Source: Stropharia rugosoannulata (Eukaryota; Basidiomycota; Agaricomycetes; Agaricales; Strophariaceae). From it: DNA of 64,000 nt. The position numbers and the translations under genes were made by a program. Shown here one piece after another: positions 22,390 to 34,275 of the stretch. The stretch spans positions 3,410,001 through 3,474,000 of the forward strand of contig JANCIK010000006.1 in assembly GCA_028532985.1 (NCBI GenBank), given 5' to 3'. The notes below the pieces were generated by a model. That model was given only the letters and a program-made list of their open reading frames with translations. It searched no databases and was not told where the DNA came from. Position 1 is the first letter of the stretch. Every line of letters begins with the position of its first letter.

Positions 22390-24929
22390 TTAATCTCCAA
22401 TGATAAACTGCTCCGTCTTGAAGAGCTTTGCAATGGTGGCATCATCAAACCCGAGGTGGGCCTTCACAAGGGCGGGGGGAGTGAGCGCCAACCACTGTAG
22501 ACGCGGAAATTAGTAATGTGCAAGAGACGTAAGGAGTCTTCCTACCGTGCTCAAACTGATGTCCTCGTATTTATCTACGTGGTTTACGGACAATCATTAA
22601 TACGTGTATTGTCGTAGCAGGGTGAACAACCTTACCGCTGTTGAATATCTCCAGGAAATGAAGCGTCGTGTTTCCAGTATTCTCTACGTAGTGTCCTAGT
22701 AATTAAATGAGTATGTTAGAACAAGCATTATTCGACTATTTAAAGGGACTATTTACCCATTCCTGCTGGAATATAAGCTGGTAAAAGCCGATAATTCCTC
22801 GCTTGAGAATCAATTTTCTGATTTTCAAAGATGCTCACCGATGTCGCCTGCCTAATAGTAATTCAAATGTTGATGTTGTTGACTTATCATGTCACAAAGG
22901 TAAGGACATACCACATAATTGAACGTCCCAGAAATTGACTGAGATGCAAATATCGTAATACGACCTTCGCCCTCCCTTTGAAACCCTTAAATTATTACAA
23001 CTGGCAATAGGTGTAGAATAATGAGCACGTACAGGAAGAAACCCCATTCATCTTGAGTGGGATGCCACTGCATAAAGAGACAGTGTTTGTTCACTTCTAA
23101 AAGGATCAGAGGTACAGGTACTCACATGAAGCTCTCTAAGAAAGAATGTTTTATATAATCCGAAGTCATTTAAAAGACTGGAACTAAACACTGACCTAAT
23201 GGCACCAGGCTTGACAAACACGTCGGCAGCAGCTATCGCCACAGATGCTTTAAATGTGCGAGAATCTACAGTTTTAACCGTCCCGCCGGGTAATTTCATG
23301 GGCTCCATTTGAGACCACGGGAACGAAAAAGGATTTTCGACGGTACCCTGTGGGCTCACAGGGAGTGATGCATTACCGTCAGAAGGCGGGGCTATTATAA
23401 TCACAGATCAATCGGTGAGCAACGCTTGGTATCATGACCATAATACGCACTGCTAGGGAAGATGTACAATTGTTCCGCAGGGATGTGAGCGAAGGCGGAC
23501 GGATCCCTGCAGACATGGCCTATGAGATTGAATATCCATTTAGATTATGAGATGGCCTACGATTGAAAATTCTTAGCCAGAACTGAGTAGAGTTTTTAGA
23601 TTGCTGGGTATGTAATGATGTAGATTCAGAGATAAGCATTTACCAGATACTGGCACATGCGACAACCAGTCTGTCAACTGTTGCGGGGTGTAAGATATAG
23701 GTATATCATGGGCTGATTCAGTTGAGTCCTACCAGGAAAGTGGAATCATCGCTGAACTCCCCGTCATTGAAAATCTAAGATCACACGAACAACCATCAGA
23801 TAGACTTTATCACAAATGTTAGAAGCTCTTCACTCACCAACAGAAACTCAGAGCCTGCAGGGTCATCTGCTGTGGCCTGCAGAGAATGGGGTATACCAGG
23901 CGGGAAATACCATAAATCACCAGCTTTCTGTAGCATGTATCACTAGACATCCTCTAGTAACTTGCTAATAAAGAATATCACTTACCACGGATGCGATGTA
24001 ATTGCGCCCATCTGTATCAACGGCTGTAATTTGTGTAGTCCCCTATAAATAATTATTTCAAACCAGTCAGTACATAAGCGATTCCCAGTGGAACCTTGCA
24101 ACGAGAAGCATGTGGTTACCTTGATAACGTATGCCCACTGTTCAAATAAAAATATTCGTAAACTTATCACTTGGTGAGCAAATATTTCTTTTAAGTACCT
24201 CCGCGGAAGTGTGCCAATGCAATTCTCTTCTCGGCCGAAGTCAGACTCCTTCCCATAAAGCAGATATAACTATAACACACCTTATAGAGCCTGCGGTGAG
24301 TCTCATATTAACGCCTGCCATTTCTGCGTTACGCATCCATTAGAAAATTAAAGGCGAAAACCCCTACACTCAGACGCACTCTTAGCGATTGGCATTTGAT
24401 CGACTATGAGAATGTTTTCATTTCTGAGTACAAAAACTGGAGGCTAAACGGCACACATACCATTTTCTTGCCTTGACCAGCCGCCTGTCTGCAGGCGATT
24501 CTTGCTCAAGCTAAAAGGCCACTTTGCATTTTGCCTTCAGACACACGGTCAGTCAACGTGATTGCCTCGTCACAGATCCGGTGAGTAGTGAAACGACACT
24601 GACAAGAAGCCATTATCAGTTGTAGGTGGTGCGAGAATGTCAGCATTTTCCACTGTAATAAAATCATCCGTTGGACCCAGGATGGAGGCGCCCAGTGACC
24701 CGCGAATGGGCTGAGGATCTGGTCCCGCGTCGCTCGAGTTCCACAAAGCGTCGTTGGGGTTTAGACTGATAAATGGGACCGTCGCCGTCGCGTCTGAAGC
24801 CGTCGAGGACGTTGTCACTTTGCCTGTCTGGGCGGTCGTGGGGGTGGTAGATGACGGTGGCGACGAGGTTGGAGCGGCAAGACTCGTAGCGACGAGAAGC
24901 GCAAGAAAACAGATAGAAAAACTAATCAT
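22390..24929 (-). CDS. Oxalate decarboxylase (bicupin, Mn-dependent), 21 exons
   Basis: The family motif order on the minus strand let me rebuild 21 exons: 24929-24604, 24534-24461, 24403-24380, 24323-24281, 24226-24199, 24137-24120, 24042-23986, 23927-23838, 23774-23733, 23677-23644, 23582-23561, 23506-23451, 23391-23196, 23135-23126, 23067-23033, 22975-22912, 22851-22839, 22777-22757, 22695-22636, 22574-22546 and 22494-22390. They total 448 residues with every phase matching. There is an N-terminal signal peptide (MISFSICFLALLVATSLAAP). Two cupin metal sites are complete: His159, His161, Glu165, His204 and His340, His342, Glu347, His386. The spacing is the same as in the known bacterial enzyme. 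The reaction is oxalate to formate plus CO2, usually secreted in wood-decay fungi. The lid segment reads EFSDDSTF. Several exons are only 10-24 nt. Confidence 0.92.
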
Positions 24930-24964
24930 CTTTGTCTCCTGCTGAAATCTGCGCAAACGGGTCC

Positions 24965-24972
24965 CTTTTATA
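24965..24972 (-). promoter_or_regulatory. TATA box of oxalate decarboxylase
   Basis: TATAAAAG on the minus strand, 36-43 bp upstream of the ATG at 24929. Confidence 0.65.
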
Positions 24973-26220
24973 CGACTCTAGCTGGGATTATGATCATTAT
25001 TAAATTTGAGGCCCGGTCTGTAAGCTCTTACTAGCGATATTCATCATGGTTATTTCAGATCCTTTTTCCCTCGTGGTTCCACAGGTAGCAAGTTGATTGG
25101 TTATTCCAGATCGGCAGCGGCTCCAAGGACCAATAAAAAGGAGAGCCACATGCTGGACTCTAAAATTAGAGCTAGGATTACCGATTCCTTGTGTCCGAGT
25201 GGGAAGATTCTACAATTATGTGTCTACTATGCCTTTAGGCCGGCGTTCATCCTATCGGTTCCGATCCGCCAGTACATTATCTCAGAGTCTGTTGGAGAAA
25301 GGGAGAAAGGGAATGACTGTCGAGTACAACGTTCTGGTAGCTTCTGGACCTAGTGTGAAATCAAAGTTATCAAACTGTTCCAGTGAGACAGCCGCCACAA
25401 CCATATGAATGCTTTAACCCAGACCCAGAGTTCATTTTGAAAGTGAGACAGCGCAGATTTGCTACACGACTTTATTACGTCTTCATCGTTTTGAAAACCG
25501 AACAGGTATTGATGATATCTATCAACCCGAGTTTGTTGAATATATGCGAGATACTTAGTTATAACTGGCTCGCAGCCATTCGAATTATAGAATATATGTA
25601 TGTGAAGGCTTAGGGCATTGCGGAACAGCCCCAGGATGGATCAAAGTCAAGTACTCACCTACAGAGCAGCAGCATTATGTAGTCAGTGACGTAGACCATG
25701 TGTAGTTTTCACTGAATATTCTTGACCCGTTACGATGCGTGAAAGAAGTATGTAACACTAAAAATACGTGTCCGGCACGGGTATAAATGCGTAGAATGGC
25801 GGCCGGCGTTAATCGTTGATCCTCATTCTGCGGATGGTCAACCAAATGTGAGAAGTTAGGATCAAGCGTACCTATCGCTCCCGATAAAACCCGTTCTTCA
25901 ATTTGTCAGTATCACAATGATATCGCATGTGTTGTCTTAAAGAGTCAAATGCCAGATGCAATGTTCATTGCACAGTTCTAATTACAAGTGTTATGCTGCC
26001 AAACAGTGTCAATGCACCGGCGATGTTGTTGTACAGTTCGTCATCTAGGGACCAATCGTTGAATGATGTCTGCAGCACGTAACAGCATACGATGACTTAC
26101 GATTCTTTTAATATCTACCCGAAATGATGCACCTCAATCTGCCTTATGCGATCCAACGCATCAGTCTACTCCACGGAAATAGTAGGCAAAGGGACCATTA
26201 GCAAATTAGGTTTTTATAGG
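24973..26220. other. Intergenic
   Basis: About 1.2 kb; short frames at 25093-25613 overlap one another and have no motif. Nothing is accepted. Confidence 0.5.
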
Positions 26221-28574
26221 TCACAAGTTATGTATACGCACCCTGATTCCAAGCACTCTTTCTTCATCGAGCAGTACCCCATGAAAAGGATACGTTCGTG
26301 CACTCGCACATGCGACGTACGCTAACCGTCCCTCGACATGCTCCGAAAACGTGTCGGCGGGTTCTATCATCTCTGGCGTAGTCACACACCAAATCCGCCT
26401 CGCAGCCGTTGGATCAGGTCCTTCCAATGGGTTGTCGAGATCAGGATTCAGGTCTTCATCCATGACGATGTCCTCCCCGTGAGCAGCCTCGTGCGCATGT
26501 GTGCCAGATGTAGAGGCGACGTCATTGGGTAAACTACCTTGCCGTGTGACCCCACTCGTACTGTCCTCGCTGACTTCAGCAGGCTGCAGTGAGTCGCCTT
26601 CTCCATTTGGCGGGCTACTGATAGAGTAAAGGCCCTCTGTTGCAACATTGGGCCCGTTGGAAGGTCCCGCTAATGGGGACGTCGACGGCACGGCATCTGG
26701 CATCGACGCAGATGTCCCTGCATGTTCCCCATATTGCCAAGCTGCCAGTGAGCCTGGCTCCTCCCCAGGAGGGCGGTCTGGTACGTCGTCGTCCGCACCT
26801 ATATGATACTCCGCAGGTTCATCCTCGCCCTCGTGTAAAGGTTCATACAACATGTCCTCCACGTTCGCGTCGTCCGTATCACCGTCGTCTTCGTCTTCAT
26901 CACCTTGCACCATCGCACCCGTCGTTTCGACCCACTGTCGTGCCTCCTCTATAGCACGGGCGCGTTCCCCTCTCCTTTCTCTTATCTCTCGTGCCTTTTC
27001 GCGCTCTTTCCGTGCCCTAAGCCACCCCCGCATCCGGCTGACACTCTCAGGGTTGAAGTCAAGGACCACGTATGGGAAGCCGGTGTCTGGTGCGCTATCT
27101 GCAATAAGCACGCACCGCTGGCCTGCGGTCGTCGTAATCCATCTTGTGGGGATGCTGTCCGAGTTAAACCATCGCGTCACAGCAGGGCCCCAGTCGGCCC
27201 ACGGCACCCGTGGACATGGCTGCAGCACGGGCTCACTAAACCCGGGGAACACTGGTGTGGGCTCTGCATTGTTATTCGCCAATGGCTTAGCAAGGTGAGT
27301 ATGCATCGCGTCGAGCAAGGCGCTCCTCTGCAAAATGAAGGTGAACGTGTGCCCGAAAGGGAATTGACCGAGCTGCACACTATGCACACGGAGTGCAAAG
27401 ATGCATATAGCTTCCTCGGAGTTGGCCAAGTAACCTCGCTTGGGGAACATGTCCTCTTCTGGAGACGCTTCACCCCCGGCCGCTGCTCGTTCTCTGGCTT
27501 CTTTCTTCTTGCGGATAGAGGAAGAAGCGCCAATGGGATTGGGTTCTGCTCGACATGATATGCTACCCACGGTGCGGCCTTCCGAAAGTCGGGGAAGCAG
27601 TAATGATATGATAGGACTGGTATTCAAAGTAGGTCCTGGCGGGATATGGAATATATCCAGCGAATTTGTGTGTTGATTTGGGAGCATAATGGTATGCTCG
27701 TCAAGAAACAAAAGCCCAGTATACGTCTCGTTGGGGACAGCGAAACTCTAGAAGGCCAGTGCGTTAATTTGAGATCCGTAACAAAACAGCGAGACACACC
27801 ATCTTTATTACACCCGTTCTCCAGTCGAACACGAAGATTTTATCATCCGGCTTAGAGTTCAGACGATGATAATAAAGAATAAGAACAAGGTTGTCCCCAA
27901 CGATTTCGATGCCTATTGCTGGCTTCTGGAAGGGGGTGTTCAATACATGTATGACGTGTTTGTTCGCCTGAGGGTGAGGTTTAGATGTCGAAAATTCGAA
28001 GAGAATAAGTTCAATGTCGTATGTGGGAGTTGGTCCGGGTACTGGTGTCCTAAATGTACACGGTCAAACCAGCAAGTTTGTGCAAAGCAATAACATGCAC
28101 GTACGTGGTTACGACAGCTATCAAGTCATGCTCGTATACACAAAGGCCCATGTCGATGATCGTGCGTCCCACCTGGATAGTCGACCACTCTGGCTGATCG
28201 TCTGGACGACTGGGCAATCGTACATAATGAAGATCTTTGCGATTGAAGTCCCCCAACAGATATACTCCACCCGTGAGGTCATAGATTCCGGACGTGTGAT
28301 GTTTGACTGGTATCGTCGTCGTAAAATTTGGCTTAAGAACTGCCCAGGCTTTGTCCCCATTCTTCAATTGCTGCAGCTTCGCGGACAGTGGCAATGGCGA
28401 ACAAGGATTGTCGGTAGCACTGGCTGCAAGTAATGCGATGTGGTACTGGAGGTCCACACTGCCCTCGATGATCCTGTAGACATTCCTGCATGTAAGACGG
28501 CATGAAGTTAGTTCAGCCTTAGAAAGATAGGTCAAGACCTGGATGACGAGCTCTGTCGGTAGGTCAAGCAACAT
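26221..28574 (-). CDS. F-box protein of the mushroom type
   Basis: Three exons on the minus strand, 28574-28105, 28049-27800 and 27747-26221, give 748 residues. An F-box lies at the very N-terminus (LLDLPTELVIQVLTYLSKAELTSCRLTCR). It is followed by a propeller-like region of short beta repeats including VIHVLNTPF and KIFVFDWRTGVIK. A basic/acidic helix (KEREKAREIRERRGERARAIEEARQW) and a long acidic disordered stretch follow, then a conserved C-terminal block (TYPFHGVLLDEERVLGIRVR). Agaricomycetes carry many such F-box proteins, presumed substrate adaptors of SCF ubiquitin ligases; the target is unknown. The long antisense frames at 26852-27558 are shadows of this gene. Confidence 0.85.
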
Positions 28575-30187
28575 GATGATGGAAGTCGGTGAAACAGCTA
28601 TGGTCCATTTCTAATTATGTGCTGTACCGTGGGTATATCAGTTGTTTGCCGTGAAATCAAGTGAAATTGTAAATTTAGTGCTCTAAAATGGGAGTCTCAT
28701 CATGGCCACAGCACTGCTGCACGATGACCCACCAGGTCTATTCTCGATTGTTTCCAACTGCTACATACAGTCACATTATAAGGCGTAAGGCGGAGAATAT
28801 GTGCAAAATAAAATGGCCCTTAACCCAAATTGAACTTGGATTGATCACTGATGTTTGTGCTGAAGGCAAATAACTACTTCAGTAGTACGGCTCGTTCAGA
28901 TCAAGTAGAGACGTTTGTTACGTGGCATCCTACCAATGTGACTGGATGACCAGAAATATCTATATATATAAGTACATTTGCTTAGGATGAAAGAAACAAA
29001 TGTAACTGAAGGGACCTCGAAGGGACCCGACAACAGACAGTGAGCTGGCACTGAATCGTGGCATATGCTCAGAAACTTACATTTTCACGACGAAATATAT
29101 AAGTATGTGATGTTTGATAAACCAATCGTTTTATCACTGTCCGAATGTTCTATCAACTGAAGCCACTCATGAGGGCAGTCTTGGTTGGGTCTTGGTCGCA
29201 TGGTATTTCTAGATAGATCAAGTTGAATCCAAGTTGGATCCAAGTGCAGAAAGTTAGGAGAATTCAAAGAGAACCGGGACTTGATAAGACTTTAAATATG
29301 GTACAACGTCCATGATTGTTATCGCTATATTCTCTGTATGACATTTATATATGCTGCGGACGCACCTGAAATGGAAGTATTTTCCAGATTTAGCTAGCGT
29401 TTATGTAACGTTCAGCCGACTTGAACTAAAGATGTGAACGAATGAACGCAAAATGAACGTTTGAATTCGAGCACTTCAACTGAGCCTTATTTGCAGCCTT
29501 CCCAAAGCTGAATAATAGAACAATCGTTCTTAGTGTGTACTTTCGTCCGAACGAAATCCAGACTTACTAGAATTTCGCAGGGATCCGAATGTCAACAAAC
29601 TTGCAAAGAATCTCATACTGCCCATGATGCATAATTCATAATGACTCGTCCTAAAAGTCACTTTCCAGTTTTCTAGTGTTCACTTCTGCCCTTGAAAGCG
29701 ATTTTATTTTGAGTTCATTCGAGAGGGAGTGCCTGACCTACATGAATGGTGCAACGTACGAATCAACTTGCATATTTCTGAATGATTCAGTGAGTATCCG
29801 CAGTTCGAGTCACTAGTCAATTAATCATTTCTGGCTCTATTAGTAATCGTTTAGACGATGCTACCTCATTCTTGTTAATAATTACTCAGCTTTGTCAGGT
29901 TTCACAGAAATATCTCAATTTGGCAAACAAAAATAATCTCGGAGCGCCCGAAACATGCCATAATCATTGTGGGCGCGCGCTAGAGTGTTGGAAGGTGAAT
30001 ATCGTTTCAATGTCAGAACAGAGTCTGGCCGCTGGGTATACACATAATGCAATTCAACGCCTGGGTAATGTTTGTCAGAACTGTGTAAGCCTGCAGACGG
30101 ATAGGGATGATAGGCTGGCATCAATGACTACAGTTACACAAGCTTTGCGCTATGTGAGCTGCTATTAACAAGTACGAGTTCCTTGCC
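28575..30187. other. Long intergenic stretch
   Basis: About 1.6 kb, AT-rich, with several GAACG-type words clustered at 29434-29462. No gene is seen. Confidence 0.5.
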
Positions 30188-30195
30188 TATAAAAA
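30188..30195 (+). promoter_or_regulatory. TATA box of first DJ-1/PfpI gene
   Basis: TATAAAAA, 85 bp upstream of the ATG at 30273. Confidence 0.6.
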
Positions 30196-30272
30196 CACCA
30201 GTGGGTCAGAAGAGGGAGCCATAAACTCCAGCCACAACCAGCCAGAGTCAGCACTCACTTACCAGTTACAAG

Positions 30273-30968
30273 ATGTCCTCTCACTACTCCTCGCAAACTC
30301 TTCATTTTGGCCTCCTTCTTTTGCCTTCTTACCAATGGCTCGACGCGGCTGGCCCAGTGGACTATATCAACAACCATTCTCAAGCATACCTTGAATTTTG
30401 CGGCAAGGACCCCCAAACCGTAGCCAAAGCCCCCATCATCGTGTGGCACTACATCTCTAGCACACTTGAGGTCGTGCGCTCGACCTCGGGTCCAACGCAG
30501 AACCCGACATGCACTTACGAGACCTGCCCAGAGCTGGACTACCTCATCGTACCTGGTCCAGAACCGACCATGACTAGCCCCAAGGGGTGCGACGACTTTG
30601 TACGCAAGCTCATGGCTAGCGACCGCTTGAAAGCAATCATGGCTATATGCACAGCAGCGCCAATCCTGGCACAGAGCGGCATCCTGGACGGGCACAAGGT
30701 CTGCAGCAACAAGGGAGCGATGAAGATGATGAGCGAGATGGGCTTGTTGGATCCTAAGGTCAGCTGGATCGGGGACAGGAGATGGATCATCGACAGGAAA
30801 ATCTGGAGCTCAGCAGGAATCACAGCAGGCCTGGACTTAGCAGCAGAGTTCGTTAGGGTACACTTCCATCCTGACATCGTCGCTTTAGCTAAAGACAATG
30901 CGGAATTCGAGCCCAACCCGGCCCAACCCGATTCCTTCGCCAGGATTACAGAGGGTATTGCTTTGTAG
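30273..30968 (+). CDS. DJ-1/PfpI family protein, copy A
   Basis: Single exon, 231 residues. The fold signature is present: FGLLLLPSYQWLDAAGPVDYI at the start, LDYLIVPGPEP, the nucleophile elbow AICTAAPILAQSGILDG (Cys126), then ITAGLDLAAEFVR. In this family the Cys serves glyoxalase, hydratase or chaperone activity. The elbow normally reads C-T-G-S, as the neighbour does; here it is C-T-A-A, which could alter the oxyanion environment. It is a tandem paralog of the gene 290 bp downstream and has no signal peptide, so it is probably cytosolic. Confidence 0.88.
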   Translation: MSSHYSSQTLHFGLLLLPSYQWLDAAGPVDYINNHSQAYLEFCGKDPQTVAKAPIIVWHYISSTLEVVRSTSGPTQNPTCTYETCPELDYLIVPGPEPTMTSPKGCDDFVRKLMASDRLKAIMAICTAAPILAQSGILDGHKVCSNKGAMKMMSEMGLLDPKVSWIGDRRWIIDRKIWSSAGITAGLDLAAEFVRVHFHPDIVALAKDNAEFEPNPAQPDSFARITEGIAL

Positions 30969-31187
30969 AAGTAGCGCGTCAGCTCGGCCAAAGTGCCGAA
31001 CTTGCAGGGACTTGATTAGTCTGTAAACAATTACCGTTTTTGTGAATATTTTTCTACTGCGCATCGCTTGAATAAATTGTTCTCGTATTCTGTCAATAGA
31101 GGCTCAATAGCGCCAACGTCAGTTGCGCTGCGCTTTTTTACGTTTGGCCGAGAAAATTCGTCACCCTCGTATCTCCTATGGACGAAG

Positions 31188-31194
31188 TATAAAT
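31188..31194 (+). promoter_or_regulatory. TATA box of second DJ-1/PfpI gene
   Basis: TATAAAT, 71 bp upstream of the ATG at 31259. Confidence 0.6.
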
Positions 31195-31258
31195 GTGCAA
31201 TTCAGAAAAGGATATTGGCACGTACTGAGTCAATCATCCCCAGAGAATTACCCAGAAG

Positions 31259-31945
31259 ATGTCCGTCCAAGTACTCCATTTCGGCGTCCTTCTCCTTCCA
31301 TCATACCAATGGCTCGACGCTGTCGGTCCCATCGACTACATAAATAACCATTGCCAAGAAATCATGAAACTTGCCCACTTGGATGAAGAAATAATCGCCA
31401 AAGCTCCCATCATGAAATGGCACTATGTCTCTCAAGATATGAAGCCAGTCGAGTCCACTGCGCGCACACAGCAGTACCCCACATGCACATATGCCGACTG
31501 TCCTCCGCTCGATTATCTCATTGTGCCTGGCCCCGACCCAATGCTGACGCTCCCAGACGGGTGCAATGCATTCCTTCAGGGACTCATGGCAAGTAAGCAC
31601 TTCAAGGCGTTGTTGACAGTGTGTACTGGGTCACTGGCGATTGCACAAAGCGGTATCCTCGACGGACTCCGAGTATGCAGCAACAAAGTTGCCTTAAAGG
31701 GACTCGCTGGAGCCGGGCTTCTCAATCCCAAGGTCAAATGGGTGGGCGATAGGCGCTGGATTGTAGATGATAAAGTATGGAGTGCGGCAGGAATAACGGC
31801 AGGTATAGATCTGGCAGCGGAATTTGCAAGGGTGCACTTCGATCCCGCCGTGGTCGAGATCGTGAAGGAGTGCAGCGAGTACGAACCAAGGCCGGACCAA
31901 CCCGACCACTTCGTCGGTATCCTCAACGGTATTTCCTTGTCGTGA
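31259..31945 (+). CDS. DJ-1/PfpI family protein, copy B
   Basis: Single exon, 228 residues, colinear with copy A (GVLLLPSYQWLDAVGPIDYI, LDYLIVPGPDP, GDRRWIVDDKVWSAAGITAG). It has a canonical nucleophile elbow, TVCTGSLAIAQSG (Cys122). Both copies lack introns, so the duplication followed an intronless state. Shared flanking similarity is not obvious outside the coding part, suggesting the duplication is not very recent. The substrate cannot be told from sequence. Confidence 0.9.
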   Translation: MSVQVLHFGVLLLPSYQWLDAVGPIDYINNHCQEIMKLAHLDEEIIAKAPIMKWHYVSQDMKPVESTARTQQYPTCTYADCPPLDYLIVPGPDPMLTLPDGCNAFLQGLMASKHFKALLTVCTGSLAIAQSGILDGLRVCSNKVALKGLAGAGLLNPKVKWVGDRRWIVDDKVWSAAGITAGIDLAAEFARVHFDPAVVEIVKECSEYEPRPDQPDHFVGILNGISLS

Positions 31946-32186
31946 AGAACCAGGAGTTGGTGTGCGTCGCCCTGTATCTCAGGTGTTATTCGGTGCCATG
32001 TTCTAAGAATTCGTTGCATAGAGAGAAGACGGCACTATGTACAAATTTCACATGTACATCACCAATAATGAAAAGTTTATTAGTTTCTATAATAAACTTC
32101 TGAACGTTAAGAATAACGGAAAACGCACTAAACCAGACTCACATTATATGTTCTACAACATCATTCTCCAATAGCATATAAGCTAC
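31946..32186. other. Convergent 3' flank
   Basis: Short region between the convergent ends of the DJ-1 copy B and bL33m genes; AATAAT/ATAATAAA-type strings near 32065-32095 may serve polyadenylation. Confidence 0.4.
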
Positions 32187-32458
32187 CTACTTCTTAGTTT
32201 TCTTGCTTTCCACGAAAAGCACGCGTGCTTTAACTACAAGTTCTTAGTATAAGTCACTTCGTAGTAGCAATATTCACACCTTTGGGGTCGTATTTCACGG
32301 CAGAAAGTTTTGGACCTTGGCGAAGTCGCTGCGTGGTATAGAAAAATCCAGTCTGCGCTGTAGATATCAAGCGCACAATGAGTGTCCTGCATCATCATGA
32401 GATAGAATAGTAGATTTTATCACTGAGAGCCGTACCTGGCTTTTGCCTTCGCCGCCAT
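32187..32458 (-). CDS. Mitochondrial ribosomal protein bL33m
   Basis: Three exons on the minus strand, 32458-32436, 32386-32280 and 32233-32187, join to a 58-residue protein. It starts MAAKAKARTLIVRL, continues STAQTGFFYTTQR and LSAVKYDP, and ends VLFVESKKTKK, which is the bL33 signature (small basic protein of the large mitoribosomal subunit). Introns are 46 and 49 bp. Exon 1 is only 23 nt, so a simple frame scan cannot show the gene. It is divergent from the next gene with 227 bp between the ATGs. Confidence 0.9.
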
Positions 32459-32685
32459 TGTCGACAGTCACGACAAGTTGCTCGACAATGTTGAGAGGAA
32501 CTTTTGGCAACGTCCGTCGTCAGCGCCGGCGTTTGCAGGTATATCACGTGAGATCATGCGTCTATGGCCAGGCGGTCTCGTTACGATGACTCTTGCACCC
32601 AAAGCTCATCTTCGTTGACTGTTACAGGGGAAAGCATCGTAAATATCTCGGCAGTGACGATACTCTACTGGTCTATGTTGTGCAT
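32459..32685. promoter_or_regulatory. Bidirectional promoter, bL33m and Sld3-like gene
   Basis: 227 bp between divergent ATGs (32458 minus, 32686 plus). No TATA box is evident, as is common for housekeeping genes. The region contains TCACGTGA at 32546-32553, a palindromic bHLH (E-box) site. Confidence 0.55.
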
Positions 32686-34275
32686 ATGGCGAATTTGACA
32701 CCAAATTTTTATCGCCTCAACGAACGGCGAATTGCAAACTGGACAGCAGCTCAAGAAAAGTCTATTTCTCAGGATTATCCATTTCTGCTACAGGAAGAAA
32801 GCCCAGAAGACTATGTTGCGCGTACGTACCTACAATATCTTTGGCTTCCAGAGGTGTGTGACGAGATTATGTATTAAAATGGGACACTAATGGCATCAGT
32901 CAATCATGCCACTTCACCTACTTGTACCCTCTCTGAGACGCGTAAATATGCCGTCTACTTCTACGCCTGACGCGTCCATACATCCGATGCACGATATACT
33001 TGAACCAATACTGCTTAAAACGCGCTCTTTAACGAACAAATATCAAGTTGAACTTCCTCAAATTCTTGTTGATGGCGGGGGAGCTGGAGAGATGGAGGAA
33101 ACGATGATGTGGTATTCCTTGACCCATGAGAAAGGAAAAGAAGGAAATGACCACCTTGAAGAGATCTGGACCGATGAAGAATGGCGGGAGGGGTACCTAG
33201 AACGAATGGAACGTCGAGAGTGAGTCCCCATGGTTTGGAGTGTGCAACAAACCTAACTATGATTAGGATTCTTATCCAGGTTTTGTTATACTTCTATAAA
33301 CTCTCTCTTCCAGGCCCGCGGCCCATGGTTAAGGCACCGAAGCGTAAACGGTCCTCTCGAAAGCGAGAGCCCGAGGAATCTGCCTTGATGCCAGAGGAGT
33401 ATCTTGAAGCCTTCATGGATAAACTGTCAATGTGGCAACTGGTCTCAAATCTGGATCGTTCTGTGCCCAGTAGTGCGCAGAAGACGGACGACCGGGACTG
33501 GATACAAATATTTGTGGAAGATGTGGTAGAGCGACAGTAAGTCTCCATAGTCCCCTTATTGACTGTATTCACTTATGCATCCAGATTTCAAACTCAATTG
33601 CCTGAACTTTGCGCACTTCTTCGGACTAAGACATTCCCAACTTCTCTCTTTCCGGATGAAGACAATGCCCTCGTTACGAAGACCCGTCGTACATCTCCAA
33701 GGAGGTCTACAAGCCGTATTCCATCTCCAGCGCTTTCCACTGCGTCTCAAGCAGCAACACTCACTCAACGGGCTCGCTCTCGATCTATCTCTGTCTCCCT
33801 TGCTCAAGAACAAGCAGAGCGCGAACGCGCATCTGCGGCTCCTTCCAAAAAGCGGATTCTCAACCGGGAGGTGAGCATGTCGCGTATGTTCAAGCCCAGA
33901 CCCAAGCGGAGTACCACTGTTGCGTTGGCGGTCAAAACAGAAGCCCCAGCATCTTCAAAACCTGAGAAGAAAGACATGGATATAATATTGGTCGAGGAGA
34001 CGCCGCAGAAGCCACGACGTGCGCCCACGCGTATTGTATCAAGTGCGCAACCGTTATTCAATGCTGCTGCTGGTAAATTACCTGCAGTAGTCAATTTGGT
34101 AGAGGAAAACGACGAGGAAGAATGGATGATACAGAGCTCACCTGATATTGTTTTGTTGGAGACGCCTAAGCGGGGGAGTAGCTCCAGCAGCGGGTTAATG
34201 GATATCACCTCGGATGGTGATGACGATGGGCCACTAACCCCTTGTAGGCCAACTGCTAAACGACGTGGGTGCTAA
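32686..34275 (+). CDS. Candidate Sld3-like DNA replication regulator
   Basis: Four exons, 32686-32853, 32900-33219, 33267-33536 and 33585-34275, give 482 residues in phase. The ATG at 32686 is taken because the frame is closed by a stop at 32587 and no upstream exon fits. Ordered blocks are WTAAQEKSISQDYPFLL, IMPLHLLVPSLRRV, EEWREGYLERMERRE, and YLEAFMDKLSMWQLVSNLD followed by FQTQLPELCALLRTK. The rest is a basic, Ser-rich disordered tail (KRKRSSRKREPE, several SP/TP sites). The helical LSMWQL/LPELCALLR core resembles what I recall of Sld3-type CDK-regulated replication initiators, but that assignment is tentative; another nuclear regulator is possible. Confidence 0.6.

Noticed and set aside
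26852..27558. Long plus-strand frames opposite the F-box gene
   Set aside because: Shadows of the well-supported minus-strand exon.
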